Positions 9,458 to 19,596 are shown, counted from the first letter of the stretch. The stretch: 48,342 bases of DNA from Phaeoceros laevis (GCA_049999765.1 JBNGIQ010007636.1:1-48342); one strand, 5' to 3'. Notes: generated from the sequence alone by a model not told the origin. Translations and numbers: made by a program.

Positions 9458-11914
9458 ATGGTGCGGGAAGGCACTTATGTTGACAACTCTGTCTTCCATA
9501 GTATCCTCAAGCGGTGCATTGTGGAGAGAAATTTGGCTCTAGGATACCGGGTTCATGGTATTGCTATTAGATGTGGGTACGAGTCGAATGCATTTGTGGC
9601 CAACCACATTATTTGTATGTACGCCTCTCATGGGAGGTTGGCGGAAGCTACGCAGGTTTTTAGCAAGGTTCCTGCACCAAGCCGCTATATGTGGGCCTCC
9701 ATCATTTTGGCACATGCTCGACATGGCCGGCCCATCCAGGCCATTAAGTTTTACAGAGATATGCAGCAGTCGGATGTGAAGCCAGACAACCATATATTTG
9801 TGGCTGTCCTGAAAGCTTGTGTTGTTGCAGAGGACCTGCCTTCTGGCAGGGATGTCCATACTGATATAATGAAGTCTGGGCATGCTCCAGATATGTTCGT
9901 CGGCTCCTGCCTGGTGGACATGTATGCAAAGTGCGGGAGTCTGGTGGATGCACGCAAAGTGTTTGATGATTTGCCGAACAAAAACGTGGTGACATGGACT
10001 GCTATGATCGCAGGATATGCTCAACATGGACTTGGTCAAGACGCCCTTGCCCTTTATGCAAGTATGCAGCAGGAGGGCTTGACTCCCGCTAATGCAATTA
10101 CCTTTGTATCACTCCTGCAAGTATGTGCCAACACAAAAGCTGTTCATCAGGGGAAGCAGCTTCATTCACAAGTGAAGGAGCTAGGACTAGACGTTGATGT
10201 GGTTGTTGGCACCTGTTTGGTCGACATGTATGCAAAATGTGGGAGCTTGGTGGAAGCACGTAAGGTGTTCAACAGTCTTCCAAACAAAAACATGGTAACA
10301 TGGACTGCCATGATTGCAGGGTACGCTAAGCATGGATATGGTGAACAAGCGCTTGCTCTCTTCGAAAAATATCAGCAGGAGGACATGAGCCCTGCAGATG
10401 CTGTTACATTTGTTTGCCTCCTGCAAGCATGTGCCAGCATTGGAGCTTTGCACCAGGGGAAGCGGCTTCATTCACAGATCCAGGAACAAAGGCTGGAAGC
10501 TGATGTGGTTGTTGGCACTTGCTTGGCAGACATGTATGCAAAATGTGGGAGCTTAAATGATGCACGCAGAGTTTTCGACAATCTGCCAACCAAGGACGTG
10601 GTGACATGGAATGTGATGATGACAGGTTATGCACAAGCTGGGCTCGGAAAAGAAGCCATTAGCCTTTATGCTTGTCTGCAAGAGGAGGGTATTAGTCGAC
10701 CCAATGCTGTGACTTTTATATGCCTGCTACAAGCATGTGCGAGGGATGCAGATTTGCATTATGGTAAGCAGCTTCATGCACACATTCAGGAAAGAAGCCT
10801 TCACGATGATGTGGTTGTGGGCACCTGCCTGGTGGATATGTATGCAAAGTGTGGGAGCTTCGAGGATGCATGCCAGGTCTTTTATAGCATGCCACACAAA
10901 AATGTCGTGACATGGACTGCCATGATCGCAGGATACGTACAGCATGGGCATAGTGAAGAAGCCTTGTCTCTTTATGCAAGTATGCAAAAAGAAGGCATCA
11001 CTCCAGCTGACGTGGTTACATATGTATGCCTACTGCACGCTTGTGGTAGTGTGGCAGCACTGGCAAAGGGAAAAGAACTACATTTGGAAGTTTCTAGAAG
11101 TGGACTACTAGCCACTGATTTGTTTGTGGCCAGCACTCTTATTGACATGTATGGAAAATGTGGGAGCATGGTAGATGCACAGCAGGTGTTTGATGCGTTG
11201 CCCTCAAGAGATATTGCGACATGGAATGTGCTTATTGCAGGATATGCCCGCCAAGGAGACAGTGAGCTTGTTTTCAAATTGCTGCAGAGCATGATGCTGG
11301 ACGGCATGCAACCAAACGACATCACTTTTGTCACAATCCTTACTGTATGCAGCCATGCTGGTCTTGTGGACAAGGGCCAAGAGTATTTTAAGGCTATGAG
11401 CAACGAGTTTGGCCTAACCCCATCGGTTGAGCACTATAACTGCATCGTTGATCTACTTGGCCGTGGTGGTCAATTGAAGGAGGCGATGAACTTGGTGATG
11501 ACAATGCCTTTCCAACCCCCTAGTCAGGTCTGGAAATGTCTGCTGGCTGCATGTCAAAAGTGGAAAAACGTACAATTTGGGAGACAGGCATTTGAAGAGG
11601 CAGTGAAGTTGGAGAAAGACGATGCTGCAGCATATGTATTGATGTCAAATATCTATGCAGGTGCTCAAATGTGGGCAGAGGCCAAGGAGATTCAATCAAT
11701 GCGAGTGACAGTGCAGGCATGGAAGAACCCTGGACAGAGTTGGTGGGCAGATTCCACAGGTGTTGTGCACACCTTTCTGGTTGGAGATGTGTCCCATCCT
11801 AAAGCGCACTATGTACATGACAATCTTAGCGATGTATTTGTGAAATTGGATGATGTTGGATATGTACCCCAGAATACATCTGTGTTGCGAGATATTCTTG
11901 ACAATAAAAAGTGA
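9458..11914 (+). CDS. Pentatricopeptide repeat protein, PLS class with E/E+ motifs
   Basis: Intronless PPR gene of about 818 residues from the first ATG (9458). PLS-class PPR proteins bind organellar RNA, typically for C-to-U editing in plastids or mitochondria. The protein is a series of roughly 100-residue triplets containing LVDMYAKCGSL..A.KVF, NVVTWTAMIAGYAQHG and VTFVCLLQACAS. It ends with an E motif (AAYVLMSNIYAGAQMW...GQSWW) and an E+-like stretch (GVVHTFLVGDVSHPKAHYV...GYVP). The stop comes right where a DYW deaminase domain usually begins, so it would need a DYW partner if it is an editing factor. A possible donor (AAGTGAGT) overlaps the stop, but no DYW exon is seen downstream. No targeting peptide is visible from this start; the in-frame extension to about 9353 suggests a missing 5' exon. 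Confidence 0.9.
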   Translation: MVREGTYVDNSVFHSILKRCIVERNLALGYRVHGIAIRCGYESNAFVANHIICMYASHGRLAEATQVFSKVPAPSRYMWASIILAHARHGRPIQAIKFYRDMQQSDVKPDNHIFVAVLKACVVAEDLPSGRDVHTDIMKSGHAPDMFVGSCLVDMYAKCGSLVDARKVFDDLPNKNVVTWTAMIAGYAQHGLGQDALALYASMQQEGLTPANAITFVSLLQVCANTKAVHQGKQLHSQVKELGLDVDVVVGTCLVDMYAKCGSLVEARKVFNSLPNKNMVTWTAMIAGYAKHGYGEQALALFEKYQQEDMSPADAVTFVCLLQACASIGALHQGKRLHSQIQEQRLEADVVVGTCLADMYAKCGSLNDARRVFDNLPTKDVVTWNVMMTGYAQAGLGKEAISLYACLQEEGISRPNAVTFICLLQACARDADLHYGKQLHAHIQERSLHDDVVVGTCLVDMYAKCGSFEDACQVFYSMPHKNVVTWTAMIAGYVQHGHSEEALSLYASMQKEGITPADVVTYVCLLHACGSVAALAKGKELHLEVSRSGLLATDLFVASTLIDMYGKCGSMVDAQQVFDALPSRDIATWNVLIAGYARQGDSELVFKLLQSMMLDGMQPNDITFVTILTVCSHAGLVDKGQEYFKAMSNEFGLTPSVEHYNCIVDLLGRGGQLKEAMNLVMTMPFQPPSQVWKCLLAACQKWKNVQFGRQAFEEAVKLEKDDAAAYVLMSNIYAGAQMWAEAKEIQSMRVTVQAWKNPGQSWWADSTGVVHTFLVGDVSHPKAHYVHDNLSDVFVKLDDVGYVPQNTSVLRDILDNKK

Positions 11915-12455
11915 GTGTCATGTTGGAACTGTCAACAGCTTACTCTGCGCATGCTCTCCTGAGAGACAAAGTCCCTTATGAGTCATGTCCCTGAGAAGCT
12001 CACTCATTATTCTGGCTGGATCTGTGTCAGACTGCATGGCAATTCTATGTTGGTGAAGAGAGTCGGAGATTCAGAGTGCGCTTCACCCTCCTGTCGGGGA
12101 TGGACATTAGCAGAATGGACGGAGGCAAGCATGCAGCCCAGCAGCTGTAAGCATTATTTTCTCAGGAGCAAACGAATATAACTCTGATGTTGACGAGATT
12201 GTGGAGTGCACAGGACAAGGAAGTCCTTGTGGCCAGCAATCGAGATAGAGGCCAAGCTGGCCAGTATTCGGGAAACTCTTGTGACTTCCTTCCAGACCAC
12301 ATTGCAAATCATCTTCTTCGAGATACGGATTTCAACATGTATACCCGAATTCGTGACATGATGCTTTAGAAGTGGTTACAAGTGTTGCATACGGTGTGCG
12401 TGTGTGTCTTAACTCTTCCTGATCTATGTAAACTTGTTGTGGGTTGTGACTCCAG
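11915..12455 (+). other. Downstream of the PPR gene; faint exon-like traces
   Basis: No complete gene. Around 12235-12340 one frame reads AIEIEAKLASIRETLVTSF, helical and possibly related to the coiled-coil exon that follows, but it has no clear splice frame. I do not recognise it. Confidence 0.3.
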
Positions 12456-12572
12456 GTTGCCATAGATCAGCAGAAGAAGCAGGAAGAGTTTCGGCACAAC
12501 TTGTCCCGAATGCAAAAGCACAATCTGGAAGCACTGGTTAAAGGTCAAGGTCGGTTACAGGAGGCAATGCAG
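12456..12572 (+). pseudogene. Orphan coiled-coil exon
   Basis: A 117-nt block between a good acceptor (gactccag) and a donor (CAG|GTGTCC) is open in phase 0 for 39 residues, highly charged and helical (QQKKQEEFRHNLSRMQKHNL). It looks like an internal exon of a coiled-coil protein, but I see no start exon or later exons. It is directly followed by PPR debris, so it is probably a relic. Confidence 0.35.
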
Positions 12573-12614
12573 GTGTCCAAAACTGTGGCCAAACCTGATG
12601 TCTTTATGGGGTTA

Positions 12615-13260
12615 CATTTAGACATGCTGAACAGGGGAAACCTAGTGAGACCATTCAACCGTACAATGAGATGCGCAGTTCTGGTTTGGAGGCAGATGGT
12701 CACATGTTTGTCACGGCCCTTCAAGCTTGTGCAAGAGCGGAAGATGTGCAATCTGGCAGGCGGATGCACGCTGATGTGTTGGAGAGTGGCATTTTGTTTG
12801 CCCACTAAAAATGTGGCCAGTTGGAAGGTGCACGCGTACGCAAAGTGTTTGACAGTCTGTCCACAAGGGATGCGGTAACATGGGCTGCTATGATAAATGG
12901 GGATGCTGAGCATGGGCTCGGTCCCAAATCGCTTGCATTGTATGCAAGTATGGAGCAGGAAGGCCTGGTTTTAGCAAACAGTGTGGGCATGCTGGCCACA
13001 GACTTGGTGACCAGGAGCTCACTTTGTATGCCAAGATGCAGCTGGCGAGCCTGGTCTTAGCAAACAGTGTTACATTTGCCTGTTTCCTGATAGCTTGTGC
13101 AAATGCTGAGTGCTCCACGTCTGGGAAGGCAGCAGCACTCACAAATCGTGGAAGAGGAGTCCCTTGTGACACAGTAGTGGGCACACCTGTCTGGTACACA
13201 TGTATACGTAAGGTGGATGATGCAGGCAAAGCGTTTTGACAGTCTGGTCACAAGGCCACA
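12615..13260 (+). pseudogene. Degraded PPR gene remnant
   Basis: PPR signatures occur in shifting frames: MRSSGLEADGHMFVTALQAC, SGRRMHADVLESGILFAH, then a stop in place of the usual MYAKCG, KCGQLEGARVRKVFDSL, RDAVTWAAMINGDAEHGLG and VTFACFLIACANAECS. Stops and frame changes rule out a functional protein. It is distinct from the intact PPR gene 3 kb upstream. Confidence 0.75.
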
Positions 13261-13660
13261 GTCGATCTGGCCCTACCCCAACTTGCCACGGTTTACATAC
13301 CAAGTCCTGCGTGCTTCTCTTGGGTGTCTGCTTGGAATGCATCACAGGGCTTCAGCTCTTGTGCACATAACAAGGTTACCCACGGATAGAGGTCATAGGT
13401 TGCCACCACATGTCAATGCACTCATCATGCTGCAGGGCATAGGTGTTCCTATTTTAACGACGTCTACCGGACCACTATTCACAAATCCAAGTTAATACTT
13501 TGACGTTCATTCTTTGAAGTTGCAAGGGGCACCTTCCAAGGTGTTGATCAATACATTACTGCTTTCAGTTTTTCCCGTTTCAGATTAATGTGGGCTGTAG
13601 ATCACTCTGAGTTCTATTTCATAGGTCGCTAACACCTACAGGTAGACCAAGCAGTCAAAC
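13261..13660. other. Intergenic, nothing recognised
   Basis: No convincing frame, RNA gene or repeat was seen between the PPR remnant and the small-peptide ORF. Confidence 0.4.
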
Positions 13661-13825
13661 ATGCAGCTAGGCAACTCATTTGTCCAGGTTCTCCTCGTGT
13701 CCTTCCTCTTCTCCTTCCAACATGGGTGCAGCAGCTGTCCAAGTGTAATTGACGATGATTGCGACAAACCCGCATCATGCACAAACAAGCAATACATGCA
13801 CTGTGCTAACCCCATTGCCACCTAG
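13661..13825 (+). CDS. Possible small secreted cysteine-rich peptide
   Basis: A 54-codon frame from ATG 13661 to TAG 13823-13825. The N-terminus looks like a signal peptide (hydrophobic VQVLLVSFLFSF, cleavage plausible after about residue 22). The mature part would be about 32 residues with Cys at 23, 26, 34, 40 and 48, an acidic run DDD and no hydrophobic segment. That is the layout of plant secreted Cys-rich peptides, but five Cys is odd-numbered and I recognise no family. It could also be one exon of a longer gene or chance. Confidence 0.35.
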   Translation: MQLGNSFVQVLLVSFLFSFQHGCSSCPSVIDDDCDKPASCTNKQYMHCANPIAT

Positions 13826-14702
13826 AAGGCATTGCCACCTAGAAGGGTCTCGACACTATGTTGTAGCACACGCGTAGAGCACATTCAACAAAGGTCCGGG
13901 ATATCTGGACTGACGCCGCCTCCATCTGTTCCTACAGCTGCAAACCCTTATCTTCACCCTGCAACAGCATCGTTGTCAAGACCGCCACATCACGATGGAA
14001 GACCCTATCAAACGTGGAAGTTCGGTACTAGATATGGCGAGAAAATCTACAAACAGAACGAAGCTGACACTTCTTCTAGAGTACCAGCTTTACAAAATGC
14101 GGTGCTCAGCCAAGTTGAGCCAACCGGAAATCCTTACAAACCGATCTCTGCAGGGCAAACACCTGCTCACAGGCAAGGGGGTGAACTCAAGCAATCGGTT
14201 TAGGCTTAGGAAAACTTCTCATTGTGTATTATCGACATCCTACAGAGTTTGCAACCTAGCAACATCCCCGGAATGAAAGCAAGAGGTGCTCCTTTGTTTG
14301 TAATGAACAAGCTGCTAAGATTGCAGCAATATTGATAGATGACATGCCCTGTCTTATCAAACAAGTGCGTCCTCATCCCAGTCAAATTTTAATTTTCCCA
14401 GGCTCTGCAAATTAGGCGGCAGTCTGTTCCTTTATCCTACAGTACCGTAGTTGTAATCTCGATGGATGAACACCCCTTGAACGTGCTTCCTTCCTCCTAG
14501 CATTGTGCAGGGTGATCTTTCGTTCAGTCTCACACATGTTCACTAGAAAAGATGTTTTCCACAAAGTCGCATGTTTTCCATAAACCCTAGAGCTGTTCTG
14601 CCTTTGAGACCTCCGTGTTTTCAAAATGCAGCGCGCGCACCAGACACTTGGCTTCCGTGTTCCAACTCGCATGAGCTTGTAGGTGGAGACTGAGCGTAGA
14701 TC
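13826..14702. other. 5' flank of the F-box gene
   Basis: Two overlapping frames at 13832-14276 show no known motif. From about 14150 the sequence is similar to the flank upstream of the second F-box copy (17780 onward), so the duplication included promoter and leader. Confidence 0.45.
14582..14590. promoter_or_regulatory. Telobox upstream of F-box gene 1
   Basis: aaaccctag, the plant telobox core, about 110 bp before the F-box ATG. Telo-like boxes (aaccctaaaccct, about 18055-18068) also lie upstream of the second F-box copy. Position and motif only; no functional proof. Confidence 0.4.
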
Positions 14703-15977
14703 ATGGAGGCAGGAGGCCATGCTCCGACTATGCTGCTACATGTTTTCGTCGGCGAGGCGGAAAGAGCTGGCTCTGAAGTTGCTGTTGGCGCCATGAGTCC
14801 TGAGGTGTGGGGTCGCCTTGGTCCAGACCTTGTGGATTTGGTGCTCCTTCATCTGCCGCTGAAGAGCAAGCACCGATGTCGATGTGTGAGTAAGCATTGG
14901 AAGCAGATGCTCACCCCGTATGGGCTTCCACATTTGTGTGCCGTCAGTTTTGTGTGGCCTTCGGACAACGTGGGGCCAGCTCCTGACTGGGGCCGCATAC
15001 TTGGTGAAGCATATGCGACACCGAAGAAGGTCCTAGCGACTCCAATCCGTGTGGATTTGTCCTTCCTGCCTCCCAAGTTCCACCGGTGGCTCGGGCTCCC
15101 CATGGGCTGTGCCACGGACGGTGGCTTTGTGGTGGTCTCTGACATGAACGAGGAGGGGCGCTCCTTGGCCACCAGCTTTTGCGTCTTCAACCCGATGACC
15201 CGCAGTTGGAGAGAACTTCCGCCACTCCGAGTCCGCAATTTGCAGAGTCTGGATCGTGTGTTGGTGGACGTTACTCACTATGGCGGTGTTGATGGAATCG
15301 ACGTGTTCATCGTCTGCACGAGGAGAGGGAAATTTGTTCCCTTTTTGGCTGAATACTCCACAGTTAACAACCAGTGGAAGGTTTGCAACGGGATTGCAGA
15401 CACTCCCACGGACTGGCTCGGGGTGGGCAGGGGTGCGGCATTCCAGCTAGGGTATGACGAGGAGGAGGCTGAATCTGTGCTAATTTTCCACTTGGAAGAG
15501 GAAGGTCACTGTCGTGAGCTTGACAAACAAAGGTTCGCCAGAGGGTTGCCAGCCGCCGGCCGCAGGTTCGAGATGAAGGACGCCATTCCTTTGCCTCAAG
15601 AGCTGCTGGTGAGCGATGAGATATTTTTGACATGTCATGGCGAAAATGCGTACCTTGTGGTAGACGTACCCAGCAGCGAGTACAAGACAGCAACAATCGT
15701 GAAGATGTCGAGTTTTCAACAAATCCTCCGGAGGTCTCGTTCTCACGATGACCTTGCCAATGCGTGGACGCGGGTCTCGGTGATACCTCGAGAGCTGCTC
15801 AATGGTGACCGGTTTTCGTTGGATGAGGTCAAAGTTGCTGGGAGCTACATTTGTGTGATCTCGCAAGACCGGTTGTACTCTTACAGCCTAACTGGCAGAA
15901 CTTGGGAGGTCATTTCTCGTGAATCTGCAGATTTTTCTCAGGAATTTTTGGTTCCAGACATGGTGACTGTCATCTGA
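14703..15977 (+). CDS. F-box protein
   Basis: Intact intronless gene, 424 residues, start atcATGG. Residues about 31-78 form the F-box (WGRLGPDLVDLVLLHLPLKS then CRCVSKHWKQML), the segment that binds SKP1 in SCF ubiquitin ligases. The rest is a substrate-binding region of kelch-like or F-box-associated type: SFCVFNPMTRSWRELPPLR, WKVCNGI, AYLVVDVPSSEYKTATIVKM and TWEVISRES fit the strand pattern of degenerate kelch blades. A 30-residue extension precedes the F-box. The target is unknown. A frameshifted paralogue lies 3.7 kb downstream and a third fragment follows it. Confidence 0.9.
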   Translation: MEAGGHAPTMLLHVFVGEAERAGSEVAVGAMSPEVWGRLGPDLVDLVLLHLPLKSKHRCRCVSKHWKQMLTPYGLPHLCAVSFVWPSDNVGPAPDWGRILGEAYATPKKVLATPIRVDLSFLPPKFHRWLGLPMGCATDGGFVVVSDMNEEGRSLATSFCVFNPMTRSWRELPPLRVRNLQSLDRVLVDVTHYGGVDGIDVFIVCTRRGKFVPFLAEYSTVNNQWKVCNGIADTPTDWLGVGRGAAFQLGYDEEEAESVLIFHLEEEGHCRELDKQRFARGLPAAGRRFEMKDAIPLPQELLVSDEIFLTCHGENAYLVVDVPSSEYKTATIVKMSSFQQILRRSRSHDDLANAWTRVSVIPRELLNGDRFSLDEVKVAGSYICVISQDRLYSYSLTGRTWEVISRESADFSQEFLVPDMVTVI

Positions 15978-16576
15978 TCGGGGCAGAAAATCTGCACATT
16001 GCTTCGTGCAGGATCCTAGTTTACAAGGCTGGCAGGTCTACAAATGAGCTCTGCCAGGGTAGGTGTGAAAGAAGAATTTATCTGTCTGTATGGCAGGCAC
16101 CTTGTGTGAATCCATCATTCTCGTTTGCACTCTCTTGTTTCAGTCACCACAAGGACCAGAGGTCCACTAACTAGTACTGCTTACGTCAGTTCCAAAGGCC
16201 TGCCAAGCAACTGATCATGGCTGCCCTGCTATGAAAGCATTTCATTTCAGCATTTCTCTCTGTTACCTTCAAACACTCGTGAGTTCCTTGTGTGTGTTAA
16301 AGGCAGGCAGAAGATGCAGCCGGCAATGAGAGGGTGAGGCAACAGAAATAGCCTCAAGCCTTCAGTAAGAAAATCCAGGAAGTTTAGCGTAGGAGCTGAC
16401 TAGGAGAAGTGGGAACTGAAGCAACTACTTCACTACACGGAACGTGGAACCTCCTCGAACAAAGTTTCCACTCCTGCACTACTGCCTGCATCGTTCCACT
16501 TGGCACTACAAGGTGAAATGAACCATTTGTCCTGACCTCAGAGTCTTCAGATTAGGACGAAGAACTCTGTTTGTCT
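15978..16576. other. 3' flank of F-box gene 1
   Basis: No gene seen. Stretches near 16015-16040 and 16130-16235 match the 3' flank of the second F-box copy (19655-19800), marking the far end of the duplicated unit. Confidence 0.5.
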
Positions 16577-17278
16577 TCAATGCTTGGTGAAAAAAGTGAC
16601 GTTCCTCCACTGAACCTGAGCCGAGGACGTGGTGAGATCCTTGTAAAGGCCGTACTTGGAGTAGTTGGGGTCACCAGGGAAGCTTTCTGGAATGCTGGCG
16701 ACCCGAGAGCCATCCAAATATATGTTCATGGCCTCATCCTGCTGGTGCACAATGTTCAGCGGTTATAGACTCCCGTGGCAACGGTGGCAGTATTGCTCGA
16801 GTAGTAGCGCAGAGAGCCGCCATTGCCCGCCATGCCTCTGAGCTGGATGAGGGGGCCGCTGGAGCCCAAGATTTGGAACAAGGCGATGTTGTCCATAGGA
16901 GGCCCGAACTTGAGCTTGCATCCGCCCGGTCCTGTAGTCGTTGTGAATGATGACTTCGAGGCGCTATACCGACGCATCCAACAGGCCGAAGGTCTCCAGG
17001 TTGCCGGATTTGGTGTAGCTGCACGTGCTGCCAGCGCAAATGTAGCGGGTGGGATTGTTCGCGATGTTCTTGGGGTGCGGATCGTGATGGGTCTGGAGTT
17101 GGAGACTGTTGGTGAAAGTCCGCTCAGTCCACCCGGAACCTTCCACCTGCCCTGTGGCCACTTGAAAGCCGATGCTGCTGGAAAAAACCAGGAGCAGCAG
17201 TGCCGCTAGTGGCAGTGCCATGAATAGGCGCCTCCCAAAGATCGAAGCCTGGAAGTGCTGCTGCTGATCAGGACTCAT
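16577..17278 (-). pseudogene. Citrate-binding-protein-like gene, broken
   Basis: Plant citrate-binding-protein-like proteins are secreted jelly-roll proteins related to alginate-lyase folds. From ATG 17278 there is a cytoplasmic lead, then a hydrophobic signal/anchor (LPLAALLLLVFSSSIGF). Family-like pieces follow: RLEVIIHNDYRTG, GGSLRYYSSNTATVATGVYN and LNIVHQQDEAMNIYLDGS, ending WRNVTFFTKH and TGA at 16577. The pieces lie in different frames: an in-frame TAG near 16964-16966 precedes RLEVII, one frameshift falls near 16925 (after DYRTG) and another near 16757 (between YNR and LNIV, where the family has about RWxR). Conceivably short introns explain some changes, but no good splice sites fit, so I call it a pseudogene. 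Confidence 0.68.
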
Positions 17279-17370
17279 GGATTGCTGCTCACTTGTGAAC
17301 GGCTGGTGCTGAGGCAGGCCCAGCCCATAGATACATATATAGATGCATGCATCCATTATGCAAGCCTGCA

Positions 17371-17425
17371 GATTTGGGGGGAGAGAGAGAGAGATTCTTA
17401 GATTTGGGGGGAGAGAGAGATTCTT
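17371..17425. repeat. GA-rich tandem duplication
   Basis: gatttggggg followed by a GA run and ttctt occurs twice in tandem (17371-17400 and 17401-17425), the copies differing in GA-run length. Confidence 0.85.
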
Positions 17426-18139
17426 TTTATCGTGCTTGCAAGCTTGGCCGGTGTATCCTGGACAGTAGCAACCACGGCGCCTACCGGCCGGTGCAACCTA
17501 GGCCGTACTACAACAATGGGCCGTTTCCATGGTTGGGATTAACGGACTGGTCTTTTCAGAATTTAGTGAGAGGCCAAAACAGCTCCGGGAATTGATTAGC
17601 AGCTGATCTATAGAATTGAATCTGTTGACAAGAAATGTCAAGCTTAAGAAGCCCTTGCGTTGTAAACTTGCAGTTACATATGAACAGCAGGATATCGATC
17701 TGTAGTTATAGCTGGCTCTGAGTTCATCAAGTTAGAAATATTTCCTTGCCTCCTGAAGGCATGTGCTGTTGCTGAGCTCTGCACCGGGCAAACACCAGGT
17801 TTTAGGTGAGGGGGTGGCCTCAAGCAGTCCATTAGACTCAATGCGTCCTTATCTGAGCCAGATTTTCATTTCTAGGCTCTGCAAATGAGCTGGGAGTCTG
17901 CTCTTTCATCCTACGTTACTTGTGAACCCGAAGGACCCTACTGGCACCCCTGGAAGATGCTTCCTTCCACTTCGCATCATGTGCCTGCTGCTCTTTCGTC
18001 TCCCAGATCATATGTGCAGCAGAGAAGGAAAGTGGAGTGACGTCCCTCCACACTGAACCCTAAACCCTCACTAAAGGTTGCTGACCAGGTCATGAATCCT
18101 GATTCCTGACTCTCATCAGGTCAAGGCGGAACGACAAAC
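17426..18139. other. Intergenic; 5' flank of the duplicated F-box unit
   Basis: No gene seen. From about 17780 the sequence parallels 14150-14560. Telomere-like aaccctaaaccct occurs at about 18055-18068. Confidence 0.45.
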
Positions 18140-18268
18140 ATGGAAGAGGAGGTTGCAATCATTCGGACCAAACGCCAGAGACAAGCTGAAGCAACCAAGT
18201 AAATGCACGTGCAACGTCAGATAAAGTCTCAGGATGAAGCTCGAAAGGAGATCCTAGAATCACTTGAG
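18140..18268 (+). pseudogene. Possible PDCD5-like exon fragment
   Basis: From ATG 18140 one frame reads MEEEVAIIRTKRQRQAEATK, then TAA, then QDEARKEILESLE up to a donor (GAG|GTAACC). The spacing of acidic start, IRxxRxxE and DEARKEIL resembles the N-terminal half of PDCD5/TFAR19 DNA-binding proteins. The in-frame stop and missing remainder mean it is a fragment at best. Low confidence. Confidence 0.25.
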
Positions 18269-18405
18269 GTAACCCTAATAAGCCCCTCACTACACCCTTA
18301 CATGCTGGGTGTTTTTCAAAATGCAGGGCGCGCATCCATCCAGAACGCAGACGCCTAGCTTCCAGCTCGCATGAGCAATCAGGTCAAGAGACTGTACAGT
18401 AGATC

Positions 18406-19596
18406 ATGGAAGGAGGAGGCGGTACCCCGACTATGCTGCTCCATGTCTTCATCGGCGAGCCGGAAAGAGCTGGCTTTGAGGTTGCTGAGGGTGCCATGAC
18501 TTCCGAGCTGGGGCCAGTTTCCCTCAGACCTTGTGGAATTGGTGCTCCCTCATCTGCCGGTGAAAAGCAAGCACAGGTTTCGCTGTGTTAGCAAGCATTG
18601 GAAGCGGATGCTCACTGCCTATGGGCTTCCAAAGTTGTCGTCGGAGGACATAGGGCCAGCTCTTGACAGGGACATCATGTTTGGTGAACAATCTGTGAAA
18701 CCAATTCTAGTGGATTTGTCCTTCCTGCCTTCCAGGTTCCAACGGTGGCTTCCCACCGCGTATGCCACGGATTGTGGCCTTGTGGTCGTCTCTGACATAA
18801 GCAGCCAAGGGCGCTCCTTGGCCACCAGCTTTTGCATCTTTAACCTCATGACCCGTAGTTGGAGAGAACTCCCAGTGCTGAGGTGCCACAACTTGGACCG
18901 TCTAATTCGTGTATCGGTGCACGTGACTCGTTATGGTTGTGTTGGGGCGTATGTCTCTGTACTTTGCTCGCAGAAAGATGAATTGTTCCAGTGTTGGCTG
19001 ACTATTGCTCAGGGACGAACGAGTGGACGATTTGCAAAGGGATCCGAGGGACTCCCCGGGATTTGTACCGCCGAAATTTTCACTGGCTGGTGATGGATCA
19101 GGGTGAGGCATTCCAGCTAGCGTATGACGAGCAAGAGGGTGAATCCGTGCAAATTTTCTACCTGAATGAGGCCGACCGGTACCTTAAAGTCGATGCCATA
19201 CCTTTGCCTCGGGAGGTGCTGGCCATGCTAAACGAGAAAATAATCCTTACATGTCATCGGGGAAATGCGTATCTTGTGGTAGACGTTCTGACCAGCGAGT
19301 GCGAGACTGCAGTAATCTGGAAGATGTCTACTTTTAGGGAAATCTCCAGATGGTTCTCGCTGTATAATAATATTGCCAATGCTTGGGAGCAGGTCTCGGT
19401 GGTACCTCGAGAACTGCTGAACGGTCAAGGGTTTTCGCTGGATGAGGCCAAGGTTGTGGGGAACTATATCTGCTTGAGCTCCCTGCATCGGTGGTATGCC
19501 TACAACATTTTTGACAAGACGTGGGAGGTCACTCCCGAAGGTGCAGGTTATTTTCGGGAGCTTTTAGTACCAGACATGAAGACGATCATCTACTAG
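18406..19596 (+). pseudogene. Second F-box copy, two frameshifts
   Basis: Paralogue of the F-box gene at 14.7 kb, with the same start (MEGGGGTPTMLLHVFIGEPE) and the same end (ELLVPDMKTIIY). Two indels break it. Near 18511 GAG-GTG-TGG of copy 1 corresponds to GAG-CTGG, a 2-nt loss just before the F-box. Near 18985-18995 a 1-nt loss lies in the segment matching FVPFLAEYS. Otherwise all three frame pieces remain recognisable over the full length. The F-box itself (SDLVELVLPHLPVKSKHRFR) is intact but out of frame with the start; translation from an internal CTG/TTG is possible but unlikely. Confidence 0.85.
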
